A stretch of 64,000 nucleotides of DNA from Dipteris shenzhenensis. Taxonomy: Eukaryota > Polypodiophyta > Polypodiopsida > Gleicheniales. How positions within the stretch are numbered: the stretch's first letter is position 1; each line of letters opens with the position of its first letter. The notes under the pieces are model-generated. The model was given only the letters and a program-made list of their open reading frames with translations. It did no database searches and had not been told where the DNA came from. The stretch lies in assembly GCA_047967505.1 (NCBI GenBank), contig CM106539.1, one strand, 5' to 3'. Of this stretch, positions 1-11,558 are shown piece by piece. The position numbers were made by a program, and so were the translations under genes.

Positions 1-364
1 TTTGGAGTTCTCTCTGCTATGGATGATCTAATCTACTTTGAGCTAGATCTAGACCAACCGTCGAGCGATGAAAAAGCAGCAAATAATTCCTTTTTCTTTG
101 TTCATTTTACATGGGTTAGATGCATTGATGTAGAGGCTGATGTGCGTGCAAGAAGTGGATTTGTCTCTGAGGCTCAAAAGTGCCTAATACTTGCACCAAA
201 ATTGCATACGATGTGACGAGCGCATAGAGCATAAAAAATCGAGCGTTTTTTATTTTTTGAGCACCCTCGAATTCTTCATGGTGGTGATTAACTTAGAGTT
301 CATGATAGGCTTAATTCTAGAAGGATTTTGGTCTCTCCCCTTCCTAATGCATGCACTAGGATCC
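1..364. other. No recognised feature
   Basis: Short open frames only, with no recognisable motif on either strand. Probably intergenic or decayed repeat sequence. Confidence 0.4.
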
Positions 365-1191
365 TCATTGCCTCATGATCGGCAGTAAGTACCCTTTGTG
401 AGTAGGTGGAGCTTGAAGATATGGTGACACTGCTTTGTGCATTGATGGTTGCGACGGACGGTTCCATGTATTTGGTTGCTGTACAAATGTACGATTTGAG
501 GATCCTAACCCACTAGGCATTTGCATTTTGACTTGAGGTTGATTGGGCCTAATGGGGAGGGGCATGTTCACCCTAGGCATAGCCTATAAGGGGTGGTTGT
601 TGGGTATGGCATACCTTCTATGTTCTGTGGCCATCTAGGAAATGAAGGGACTTTGTATGTGGGGTGTCTTATTTGTGAACCTTCTGGATTATTTCTTTGT
701 TCACTTTTGTTCTGGCATTTGAAACTCTTGGGCGAGTCTGGGGACAAACTCACCCCTATATGACTGGCTTTCATAAAAAATTGTATATGGTGGTACTTCA
801 TTGCCATTAGATACAATGGGACTTGCTTCCCTAAATATTGATCTGACACTGATAGTTGGGCTAACACATGAGGTTCTACCGCCACTCTATTTTTCCTAGC
901 AAATTCGTGTAGCATGTATGTTGGTTCAGATAGTCCAAGACTCCCCATCATGTTGGAGAAGGCTTCCCTTAGTCTACCTTATATTGAGGGGGTAGAATAC
1001 TGTGGACCATTAAAGCCGGTGCTTGGAGCCACTAAGATTCTAACATTGGAGGGTTCTCCCATGTCTCTGTCTAGGCTCATGGAATCTTTTGAGCTAGACA
1101 AGTCACCTTGTGGTGGTTCATGTAAGGCGTAAGAACCAACTTTTGAGCTTGCTGACCCTAAGGATGTAGAGCTGGATATGTATGCTGACAA
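365..1191 (-). pseudogene. Decayed unrecognised coding-like sequence
   Basis: Read on the minus strand, the frame from 1191 to 568 is open apart from one TAA near 975. It then continues after a frameshift from 580 to 365, giving roughly 270 residues. The composition is Ser/Pro/Gln-rich, with a Met-rich stretch (MMGSLGLSEPTYMLHEF) and no domain I recognise. There is no zinc knuckle, protease or reverse transcriptase motif. The minus-strand Gypsy gag remnant a kilobase away makes a transposon-derived leader or gag segment plausible, but a fragment of a host gene cannot be excluded. The single stop and single frameshift show it is not intact. Confidence 0.3.
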
Positions 1192-1423
1192 GAGGCTATT
1201 TGAGGCACTATCCTTAGGCTCAAGGTTAGCTCTTAGGACTCATCTTGATCTCAAGTGCATGTGTTGATTAGCACAGTTGAGGCCCCGATTCAAAGTTGAG
1301 TCCACTTTGATGCGGGGTTAAGGGATGGCCTTTATCTCAATGCAATCTGCATGCAAATTTCATCATTCTTATCTAAATCTGCAGCTGGCCAACTGCCAAT
1401 TTTTGGTTGTTGTGTTAATGCTA

Positions 1424-1796
1424 ACGCAACGACTTGATAATGCAAAGACTCAAATAATGTAGTGACTCAGATATAGCTAGCAACTCGCATTATTATAGCA
1501 ATGACTCGTTTAAAGCAACGACTTAGATATAATAGTGACTCACATTATTATAGCAGTGACTTGAGGACCCGCTGCATTATTACAGCAGCAGCAACTGAGG
1601 ACCCATTGTGTTATTATAGCAGCAACTTGAGGACCCATTGCATTATTATAACAGCAATTGGAGACTCGCTGTGTTACTATAGCACTAACTTGAAGACCCG
1701 ATGCTTTATTATAGCAACAACTTGAGGACCTGTTCTCTTATTATGGCAGTGATTGGAGGACCTGCTGCTTTATTATAGCAGCGACAGTTGGAGTAC
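1424..1796. repeat. Minisatellite, 31-32 bp unit
   Basis: Eight degenerate units start at about 1543, 1574, 1610, 1641, 1673, 1704, 1736 and 1768. Each has the form (C/T)TTATTATAGCAGC followed by AACTTGAGGACCC. More degraded units with the same 'gactc/gcaacgactt' words extend left to about 1424. The plus-strand frame across it (1501-1725) only translates the repeat. Confidence 0.85.
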
Positions 1797-1929
1797 TGGC
1801 TCCATTAATTAATGCGACGACACATAGCCACACTTTTTCCAACTAGTTTTTAGGCATTTCCATGATTGTTAGAGTTTTTGTTCAAGATTTTTTGTGTGCG
1901 GGGGGTGCTACACTGCTCGATCTACCTAT

Positions 1930-3000
1930 TTAATGTACACAAGGCATTTCTTCTGAAGCCATGAGACTCAAGTCATCAATTGAAGAATACAAAGTATTAC
2001 TTTCAATCTCAATCTCAACACAATTACTAGCATCAACTTTCAAGACTTCTATCTCATCAGCGCATTCATCATCAAACAACTCTTTTAGTGTTTCATTATC
2101 TATACTTTCCACAGGAGGATAAAGAGCACTTGAGGGGATTAGTGTATATACAACCTTACCCTTGTGTGGTACTGCTAGATCATAGACATTATCATTGGAC
2201 TCCCTCCAGTTAAAAGGCACACTTTCTTGCATAGGGGGAGGAGAACCATACGTCTTGTTGTTTCTTCTTCTAGGGGCATTTTTGAGGGAAGAGTCCTTAA
2301 TAGGCATCATCTCTTCAACACAACTCTTTTGCCACAGATTTAGATTTCTTGAAAACTTGGACCAGTGGAAGTTGAGGGCACTTCTAGAGGTAATGTCCTT
2401 TTTGACTGCAACCATAACAAGTTATCCTAGCCTTATCATGTTTTGTTAGAGAATCCTTGGATTTCATATCCACTAATTCCACACGAAGCTCATCAATTGT
2501 TTTTATCAAATCTAGAACATTAGTAATAGCAAAGGGGGATATATGTTGAGGAAGGGGGAGAAATTGGGAAGAAGGAGGATGCATCAAGGCAGATCTACCA
2601 TGAGCCACCTCGACATTTGATGCGTAGGGAAAAGGGCAATGGAGACTTGATCATTGCACATTCTATTAAACTTTGCCGCGATCACCTTTGCATGCTCTAG
2701 GCTTGTTGGACTCTTCCATTTTGACTTAAGGAAAAACTCATCTTTCACACCATACACCATACAATTCAGCACATACTGAATCATTCCAGCAATGAACCCA
2801 TCATTTTCTAGCTGTATAGCAATTAGGCCATCTAAAAGCACGGTCGCTTGATCCACATATCAATGTGCCATATCCCCTTGTTTTTGCCACCAATAGATAA
2901 ACATTCTCAGGCTCCTTACCCTTGCCAAAATACTTGGTCAATGCTATAGTGAAACACGGCCAACTCTGTCGCACCACATCAATTTGCTTCTCATACTAGA
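1930..3000 (-). pseudogene. Gypsy-type gag remnant
   Basis: Minus-strand pieces in several frames form a degraded gag. The upstream part (about 3000-2860) reads like the retrotransposon gag core (SWPCFTIALTKYFGKGKEPE). The segment 2856-2584 continues it, and 2608-2384 leads into a zinc knuckle, CYGCSQKGHYL*KC, which keeps C-x2-C-x4-H-x4-C spacing with a TAG inside. A further frame (2415-1930) continues into an acidic segment as expected between gag and protease. No protease, reverse transcriptase, integrase or LTR is recognisable nearby, so this is an isolated dead fragment. Confidence 0.6.
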
Positions 3001-4692
3001 CCTTTGCAAAACCATACAAGAATGGAGGAAGCACCAACAACCATCGATCCTCTGTGAGGAAATTCAAAGACACACAACAGTGTGTGAAAGACACTAGGTA
3101 TTCTCTCGGGTTCTCATCCACCCACCCACCCACAAAACATAGGAATATCAGCCATCATAGAAAAGAGAACTAAAAGTAAAGGGGAAAAAGAAGGGTAGGC
3201 AACAAAAAAAAGAACAAATCATTGTCTTGGTACACGATGTTGCATCAGGTTATTCATGAAAGCGCAAACCATCGTGAGGCTCTACAGCCATGGGGAAGAG
3301 GGAGAGAGAGGGAGAAAGCGGTAGCATGGGTGGGGGAAAGGAAAGAAGAGGGGTGGAGATGAAGAAGGAGGCTAGGCATGCACATGGTAAGAGGGAATGA
3401 GGAGATAGAGACATCAAGGAAAGAGGGGCATACTTTATTGAAAGAGAGGATGGGAAATCAAAATGCTAGAATGGCAGCTATACAAGAATGAACGTGTTGC
3501 ATCAAGGAATAGTCCCTCCTTTTTATAACCAAAGGAAGGGTCTCTCCTCATAAATGCATCCTCCCACATGCATGGTGTCGGTGGAGGCCTCTCCCATGTG
3601 GGCTTGGCAGTGCACAACATCAATAGCATATAAAAATTTCCTCCCCTAAAAAATCAAGCCTTCTTATCCTAAGTCTAAGTCTAGGCCCCATGGCTCCATC
3701 TCAATATTATAATGCCTAAGAGGACAAGTGGAGGGTTGGCACAAATATGCTTGCCACCTCATCCTACCTTTTCCCTTATAGAAATATTATTTCTTGGACT
3801 ATACATCACCACCCCACATGGGCTAGCCCACATGGATGAGAAAGTCCAAGATCCCCTAACACCTCCACACATTCACACTCACATTCACTTAAACTATTTA
3901 CATTGGGATTTTAATTGCCTATAACAGTTGCAACGTCCTACACAAACATGAGCTCTACAAGGTACCACCATTTGGCTCACCAACCCTTGAAATCTAGCAA
4001 TCAGGTTTAGGTGAATAGTTGAAGATCCATGCTGTATCTATGAGATCCCTCAAGTGAGGATGGAGAGTGATATTTAATGTTTATCTCATTTGAATTAAGT
4101 AGGTGGATTAGATCATAGAATTTTGAAGTAGGTAGCCTCCATGTAAGGTAGGTCTATGGAGCCTCCTATAATAAAGGGCGATCTCCTCGAAATGGGAAAT
4201 ATTCAATGTTACGTAGCTAAGATCAATTGACGGAATGCTTTTGGCTTCCATTTTGTCAAGTTGTGGAGTCCCTAATCATAATTTTGGTGTGACTTGAGTC
4301 TCATGGTGGGCACATGAAAAGGCCTCCATTACAAGGTGGTCCATTGAAGAACCTTCAATTAGATAATCGAGCCTTCTAACTTGGATTAGTTTATTATGGT
4401 TTTTTGATGACCCAAGTAATGATCCAACCATTCCTTGAAATAGCCAATGACATAGTCTAAACCCTATGAAAATAGATTTTACAAAGCATCCACCTTGGTT
4501 GCACAATCTTGACTCTAAGCCCTAGCACCGTAAGGGGTAATTTTTGAATAAAAGAATGACAATGTTGGCTTCTTACCTCAAACCAAACTCAGCTAACCTA
4601 AGTGGCATACTAACTGAGCCACTAACTAGAGTACATAAAGATAGCTGTCATCCAACTATTATTCATGGGCGGTGTACCAACCGCATCTGCAT
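3001..4692. other. No recognised gene
   Basis: Only short uninformative frames. Contains a purine-rich stretch at about 3290-3420 (repeated GGGAGAGAG words) and otherwise unique-looking AT-rich sequence. Confidence 0.4.
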
Positions 4693-6834
4693 CTAACAAG
4701 TCGGTGACATAAATGCACAGCGATCACCCTGGCATATCACGAGTGGAGCTCGATATCGCAACAGGCGTGGGAATCCAAATAGACATTTTGTTTTCCTTTT
4801 GAAGTAAGTTTTTTTATGCTTGTGTGTTTGTATTTCTTTTCTTTCAAGAGAGAATTCGGAAATGTCTGTACATATATATTTGTCTACAAAACTATACATG
4901 TCTTCATTTGTGGATATTCCAAAGATTGGAGCATTTTTAATCCACAACAATCTGTGGTCATGTTGGCTTCCTCGATGTTGGAATTTAGTGACAAAGAAAA
5001 AATCGCATACTTTTCCAAGAATAGTGTCATCCTTCTTTAGCAAAGTCTTCAATGCTTGAAATTTGTGTATGTAATATTGTGCAGTAGTCACTGGATCCGA
5101 TCTTATCAAATTTCTTGTTTCAAGGTTTACATTAGAACCATCAAAAAATTGTAGTGGATTTAGTTTTTTGAGGCAATCCATGAGCGATTGCCAGAGTTTT
5201 TATGCTGGAGATAATGTTATAAAGAAGGTTGGTGTTTTGTCTTAACATTGCAAAGACATTCTTCTTTAGATGGTACTTATAGTCAATGGATGTTCTAAGG
5301 TTGGTGAATTCTCGAAAAACCTATGTTTGATTGCAAAAGCTTTTCTATGTTGGTATCCAAGAGGGCATCCTTTACTTGCAAAGTTTTGCCTTTTGTTTGT
5401 GCTTTGCGCATACGAACCCAAGGAGATGAAAGCACTCGTCGTACCAAAATTTTCATTGTTTTGAAGAAAAGGTTGTCTATGGAGAATGCAAAACGGCAGT
5501 CAACATTTGTAAGCTCCCAAGTTGCAATGTCTTGGTAAGATGCATGATCTGGAATGTTGTAGTTCCTTTTCAGTCCAAAAAAAAGTTTGGGATATGCTAA
5601 TTCTTCACAAAATTTGTCCTTGAAAATGCTTAGAGGCGAAAATCCTTCTGAAAGGGTAGCAACAATAATTTGATTTTCAAAGTCCACAACTTGAGTTGTA
5701 TATATTCCATGTACTAAAGTGTCTATTGCAAAATCTTCTTCCTCAATTTCATTGTAGTTTTTTAAAGTATCTTGGTGTTGCTCCTCTTCATGTTTTGTCT
5801 TGCATATGTGAACATCCCAAAGTGGATTTAAGTTGATATTATTTTCTAGGTATAGAGGAGTTTCGAGTAATTCTTTCAAAGTAGCGATAGTGAGGGTTGG
5901 ACGCACAACACCACTCATGTAGTTGTTTTTGTATGATTGCAACTACAACTGTGTCATTTTCACTCATAAATCTTGGAAGGACTCTTTGAGCTCTATCAAC
6001 ATCTACAAAAACATTTACCACACTACCATGTAAACCAAATTGCCCTTCATAAAGTAAGTTTGCGAATTTGAGCAAATGGTATTCTGATAGAGACTAGGCG
6101 TGCTTCAATGTCATTTAATTTACTTGTGTTTAGAGTTTTTTCAGCCATTTTAAGGTTTCTATTACATAGCAAAGGAAGTCTTTTTTTTAAAATATCTTTA
6201 TGGCAAAGAGAACATAAGTGATTCTTCTCACATTGACTTGTTGAAATATTAATTGCTTGGCTTTGCAAGAATATGGACATATGTTCTTTAACTTTTTTCA
6301 ACTTTCTTAAGAATTTTAAAGAACCACAACAAATGCATGGAAAAGATGGAGTATCGAAAATCTTTTTTGCATATTCTTGTTGATGTAAATTATTATATCT
6401 TTTCCTGTTGTTTGTACCTTGACTTGTACAAGTTGTTGTTGTTGTTATTAATTTGTTTTGTATATCTAAATTAGAAATGGGTGTAAGAAGTTCTCTTCTA
6501 ATTTTGTATATCTTGTTGAGAATAGCTTGCATTGTATAATTATTGTCAAGAGAATGTTGTAGAAATGTAGTGGCTAATTCTTTTGCAGATGAAGATGGGT
6601 ATTGCAAAACGATGAGTTTGATTTCTTGTACTCCAAAATTTATATGTGCGCTTTCCATTCAATTCCAAATGAAGTAAGGGAACTATTGTACATATAGGAT
6701 TTGATTGGTCTAACTTTTTTGTCTTTACTCAAGCTCATATTTGCTATTTTCTTAATTTTAATCCCACCGTATCTTAACAAAGCAAAGGACGTTCCAAAAA
6801 TTGCATTGAATCTGTTTAGAATGTTGACAATCAA
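4693..6834 (-). pseudogene. Helitron RepHel, N-terminal half (permuted)
   Basis: Transcribed leftwards and broken into frames 6834-6640, 6658-6047, 6075-5839, 5942-5295 and 5181-4693. In order it shows a Cys-rich N-terminal region (CICCGSLKFL, CSLCHKDIL), the Helitron-specific 'LNDIEARLVSIRIPFAQIRKL' segment (positions about 6120-6060), 'YEGQFGLHGSVVNV', and then the Rep domain with FQHRGSQHDHRLLWIKNAP (about 4980-4930). The HDH there is the metal-binding HUH-type motif of rolling-circle Rep. Coding similarity ends in the His/Cys block HKHKKTYFKRKTKCLFGFPR near 4755. The expected second half of Rep and the helicase do not follow. They lie upstream, at 10079-7691. Several frameshifts make it non-functional. 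Confidence 0.8.
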
Positions 6835-7182
6835 TGTGGTGGATGTAGAATAATTTACAAGTAAGTTTTGAATATATTTACTTGTTATTGTTTAAACATT
6901 TGATAAGGTTGTGAACATGTGATATAGTTGTGAATATGTGCATTTGTCTAATGATTGCACAACATTATTTCATTACTTAGAACCAAACAAAGTATTTCTG
7001 CTTTGCCAAATTCTCATCGTTGCTAAGGCTACCCTGAGGGGCAAACCAAAAACAAATGTGAATGCTTGCTCACAATATTCACAACAAACAACCTTTCACA
7101 CATTGCAATCATCAGCATCTACAAATCCCCATCTTCACCACAATCTCCTCGATATACTACTCAACGAAATCCCACATGGTAC

Positions 7183-7217
<35 letters not shown>

Positions 7218-7690
7218 CCCTTTATATCCTCTTCCTTCACACCATTTTCAGTGGATTCCTTTTTGTTTACTTTTTTGATCTTGGGTAGGCCTTATGAATG
7301 ATTGAATATCATTCACCTTGTTTGTAATGTATTTGTTCTTGACCAATGTTACATTTTCCTTGTATCATATTGCAATTCCAATGCCTGTGTTATGTTGCAA
7401 ACATGTGAAGTTAGGCAAGGAGATTGTTGTTTCGGTTGTGCAATGTAATTCTTAGAGACATAATATTGTGGCATGAAGGAGGCTTGTGTCGTTACATATG
7501 TCCTCATAATGTGAGCGAAAGTTTCTTGTGTTAAGAGATTGTAATGTTAATTGATTTTGGTTTGTTTTGGAGAAGTTTATTTGTTGTGTACACCATTGCC
7601 ATTGAGTCCTCAAATGTTGAAGTTCTTGAAGAATGGTTGCATCTACTTTGAAGTGCTTTGGTTCGATTGGGTTTAGAATGTAGAGGTTTT
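6835..7690. other. Junction region between the two Helitron halves
   Basis: No coding motif. If the permutation interpretation is right, both original Helitron termini lie here (3' end next to 7691, 5' end next to 6834). I could not identify a convincing CTRR end with its hairpin or a TC start by eye. Confidence 0.4.
7180..7217. repeat. C(n)/CT(n) microsatellite
   Basis: A homopolymer of C followed by about twelve CT dinucleotides and a short C run. Confidence 0.95.
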
Positions 7691-10079
7691 CTAGATTTCA
7701 TACACGAGAAAGGGCAGTGTATGTAAGGCCATGTGCTTTGATGAAAGATGGATCAAATGCGAGTGAATCCCTTGTGAACAATGGATTGTTCTAGCCGCAG
7801 CTGGTTGAATGGGGAATTGTTGCCTGCATACGGTGTTTAAGTAGTTTTTCCTGATTTGAAATTCTCTTGTAATTGGAAAGATTGGTATCCGAGTTAATGG
7901 GATATTCTGGTTGTAGAGGAAGGAGTTGTTGTAGCGTGCTCTTCTTCCTATATTGTCATTATTAAAGAAAACCCAAATAATGTTTATGTTTGGTTGAGTA
8001 CTTGTGTTCGAATCTTTAAAAATACTGTCTGCTCCATTTACCAAACCATCTACAATGTCGAAATTGCCATAACATATTTCAACTATCATGCCAGGCTTTA
8101 ATTTGAGTGTTTGGTGTAATCCTAATGTGTTTGTTAGATCTGCAGGAATTGCAATAGTTTTGCTGCATGTCTTGTGCCTTTTGTCAATTGCTTTGAAAAT
8201 GTGTGGTTCTTCTATGAATAAATTGAAAATCTCCTTGTTGTGCCAATCTTTGGATGTGTTTGTGTAGTATAAGTGTGGGATATTTTCCTTTGCTATTGGT
8301 TGTCGAAGATAGTTTTTGTTAAGGAAATCAATATCTTCTTGTTTGTGTTCCCCTATTCTAAGTTTGTTTAGTACTTGAATGTAAGTGTTGTTGTTTTGAC
8401 GCATTGGTGTCGTTAGTTCAAATATGTGAACATTGTCTCTCCAGAAAGATAAGATTGTTGTGGAGTTACATGACTGTTCTATGAATATCCACGAATCTTT
8501 TGTGGGGCTAGCTTAACAAAGATCACCACACATAATTATGTCAACTCCATCGAATGGTTTTATGTGGTTGTGTTTGATTTCGTGCAAGCACATGTCTGCT
8601 GCAATTAGAGTGCTATGTCCAATTAGAGATATCTCGTCGAAAACAACTAGCTCAAGGTCTTTATATTGTTGTGTTAATTCTTGCAGTTTTTCAGCTGAGA
8701 GGCTTGTGTAATGTGCTGCCATTAGTGGCAAATGCAATGCTGAGTGTATTGTTGTGCCGCCGATATTGAATGCTGCTTTTCTTGTGTATGCTAGAAGCAA
8801 TACTTTTGGCAAGTCCACGTTTTCTGTGTTTTTGTGTGAATAGTAACGCAAAAGTGCTTGCATCATGAGCAGTAGAACGAACGTTTTTCTAGTACCAGCA
8901 TTTCCTGTCAAGAACAAGTGGATCGAAGTTGTTGGTTGAGTTCTTTTTCTTAGCATAATGTCCTCTAAAATTAAACGTTGTTCATAATTTAGCTTTCTTA
9001 TACTCATGTAGTAGTCCTTGTTTTGTATGATAGTAATGATTTTTTTTGGGTTTGATTTGATTTTTGTTGGTTTTGCATGTCTATACCAATGTCGTATTTG
9101 TCAATATTTTTAAGATGTGATTCATTAGATGAGGATGATGTTGTTGATGATTTGCTTGATGTTGCATTGGAGAGTTTTGGTATTAACTTGTTGAATTTAT
9201 TTTTGTTGGGTTGTATAATATTGTTGTTCATGTTGTACATGTCATGCCATGTGGTAGTATTTTGTGGAAGTGTTAGTTCGGTTGTGGTATATGGTAGAAA
9301 AAGAGTGCAAAGTTCTCGGAAATAGCTCTCGGGATCATTGGTTTCACTGTAATTATTATATCAGATTATCTTTGTTTTTTTCCTTTTTTTTGTGGTTGAT
9401 GGCGTTGTTGTGTATTCGCTTGCAAATGCAACCAAGCAAATGTTGTTGAGATGTTGTGGACGCTTCAAGTATTTTGCCATGACGTCGTCAAAGAATATGT
9501 TTATACTTTCACGATGCAATTGTTGAAGTTGCTTTCTTTATTTAAGTAAGTATGTGCGTTTCTCTAGAGGATTTGTGTTGATGTATTGAAATTATCTTTT
9601 GGAATATGATAGAGGTAACGATAAAGCTAAGTAAACTGCTTGTTGTGAGCTAATGTGTTGTGTCTTAAGAATAGCATTCCCAACTCTGCGAATGCGTTCA
9701 TTAGCTATAGCATTGGAAGACATGCTTTGTGTTAAGGCCATTTTTACTGCTTGTGTTGTTTCTTTGTCAATCTTAGTTATGTAAGATGTGCAGTATGTTG
9801 CAGCTCCATGTGGATTTAGAATAAATTGTACATCTGTATTTGCATTCCATAAGTTGGACATGGTTGGATTGAAATTATTTGTGTATATATCTTTTGGATG
9901 TCTCCTAAAAAATAAAGTAGGTTGTGAAAGTGAGGATCGTATAGCAAGGATGTAATCCTCTTCTTAAATGTTAATTGCATTTAAGAAGGACACGTTGTCT
10001 AGTGACATTGTTTTTTCTTCCAAAAGTAGTGTGTTGATTTCCTTCATTATTATTTTTGGTATGATTTTATTGATGCAAA
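7691..10079 (-). pseudogene. Helitron RepHel, C-terminal Rep plus PIF1-like helicase half
   Basis: Transcribed leftwards. The segment 10079-9592 carries the second part of Rep: 'LFFRRHPKDIYTNNFNP', 'LWNANTDVQFILNP' and the catalytic two-tyrosine motif in TYCTSYITKIDKE (Y-x3-Y-x2-K). Next comes a linker with FASEYT words. The PIF1-like helicase follows: 9007-8513 with Walker A GNAGTRKT (the usual second Gly-Lys-Thr context has Arg replacing Gly) and Walker B VVFDEIS, then 8404-7691 with 'LKLKPGMIVEICYG' and the motif-VI-like AARTIHCSQG. The function in the family is replication and strand transfer during rolling-circle transposition. Frameshifts and the altered Walker A argue that it is inactive. 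The N-terminal half lies downstream instead of upstream. Confidence 0.82.
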
Positions 10080-10085
10080 ATTTGA

Positions 10086-10370
10086 GTGGTTCACATAGGA
10101 AGGCGTTGTGAAGAGAGTGGGAGAGAAGTAAGGAGTCTCACAACTATCATAGGTGACTTCAATATTCGACACAATCACTCAAACACTACAAACAAACTTC
10201 AAAAATTCATGACAATAAAAAATTTCCAACAACTAATCAATCATCCAACAACTAATCAATCATCCAACAACTATAGAAGGATCCACAATAGATCACATAT
10301 GTAGAACTACATTTATTATTCAGACCACTCACTTATTTACACAACCCTTAACATCTCATAGGGCAGGCCT
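10086..10370 (+). pseudogene. APE-type endonuclease domain fragment
   Basis: The plus-strand frame contains LTTIIGDFNIRHNHSN, with the GDFN motif of exonuclease-endonuclease-phosphatase nucleases, then 'LQKFMTIKNFQQLINHPTT'. After a frameshift come 'STIDHI' and 'YYSDHSLIY', matching the conserved C-terminal SDH block. Such domains occur in LINEs and in Helentron-type Helitrons. It directly abuts the Helitron half at 10079 but lies on the opposite strand. Confidence 0.6.
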
Positions 10371-10473
10371 TCTCAATGTAATTCACCTTGTTGTATGTAA
10401 CAGAAATCAAGGATTTTTTAAATGAAAAAAAATAATTTGACCCAACAAAAGCGAGATTATTTTTTTATTTTGA

Positions 10474-10511
10474 CGTATAAAAATGCCACGCGACCAAAAG
10501 TGCCACGTGGC
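10474..10511 (+). promoter_or_regulatory. TATA-like box and G-box upstream of the PTC52-like gene
   Basis: TATAAAAAT at 10476-10484 is followed by the palindrome CCACGTGG at 10503-10510, whose CACGTG core is the bZIP/PIF G-box common in light-regulated plant promoters. It lies about 1.05 kb upstream of the start codon. The transcription start is unknown, so a promoter role is inference. Confidence 0.3.
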
Positions 10512-10717
10512 GTGTTATCCTATCTCTCGCCTGTAGAGCCAACCCTTGAGAGGCTTCTGTATTATCTGGAACGTCTGCTTCATCTCCGTTTTCACTTTGC
10601 AGCTCTCCGCCACTGTTATGCTTCGTCCCTTTGCGACACAGGCGAGAGCGAAAGAGATAGACAAACAACACGTACCTGCATTGTATCAGGTATCATGGTG
10701 TGCACAAGCCTAAGCTT

Positions 10718-10749
<32 letters not shown>

Positions 10750-10790
10750 CTGATCTGAGTGTAATATTCTGGGAGGCATGTATGCGTGCG

Positions 10791-10823
<33 letters not shown>

Positions 10824-10887
10824 GAGAGACAGAGACAGAGAGAGAGAGAGATAGGCGGAGAGAGCATGGGGGGGGGGTGGGGTGGTG

Positions 10888-10924
<37 letters not shown>

Positions 10925-11033
10925 GAAGGAGTGTCCTCTGAGAGACACTATAAAGTGTGTGTCTGTGTGTGTGTCTATGTGTTTGTGTGTGAGAGAGAGA
11001 GGGAGGGAGATGCATGAAGGAGTGTCCTCTTTG

Positions 11034-11104
<71 letters not shown>
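10718..11104. repeat. Compound TG/GA microsatellite
   Basis: Five or more alternating (TG)n and (GA)n tracts separated by short unique words such as 'ggagtgtcctct'. The last tracts are the longest, at about 11039-11104. Frames on both strands across it encode only Cys-Val, Arg-Glu, Ser-Leu or Thr-His repeats and are artefacts. Confidence 0.95.
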
Positions 11105-11107
<3 letters not shown>

Positions 11108-11558
11108 GGGGAATGCGCGGATGAATTGCTGTGGAGACGGGAGCGATCAGATTAGTATCCTGCCTCACCGAGCATTCGAGTCACCTGCTTTATCTGTTTC
11201 GGTTTGCTCCCTGCAACCAATGTTTTGCAAAAGCACGCTTTGCGAGACGTGACTTGATGAGAGCAATTTTGCGAGACATCAGCGTTTTGTTCTGTGCAGT
11301 TTCGGATAATTTCACTTGAAACTTTTGACAGCAAAGGTAGTCGAATAAGCAGACATATTTGAAGCTGCGTTCAAGGCCGCGGCGCATCTCGCTCCTGTCA
11401 ACATATCAGGTTGTTGATTGGGATTGCACAATCTCTTCTGGCTCGTTTTAAATTATCTGAATTAGTCAAATTCAAGAGGAGCCACAGTGGTTAATGAATT
11501 TGAAATTGAAAAGCTCAGGTTACACCTTAACCGGGAATCCGTCAGCTGTGACAGATCG
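11105..11558 (+). other. Upstream region or 5' UTR of the PTC52-like gene
   Basis: Unique sequence between the microsatellite and the first ATG of the recognised coding frame. The coding frame is open back to 11466 (stop TAG at 11463) but contains no ATG before 11559. An upstream leader exon carrying a transit peptide could lie here, but I see no convincing one. Confidence 0.35.

Noticed and set aside
4816-5059. Plus-strand frames over 4.8-5.06 kb
   Set aside because: They are antisense shadows of the minus-strand Helitron Rep sequence.
10422-11252. Long frames on both strands over 10.4-11.25 kb (Arg-Glu, Cys-Val, Ser-Leu and Thr-His rich)
   Set aside because: They are translations of TG/GA microsatellite DNA. 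Amino acid content follows the dinucleotide repeat and no domain is present.
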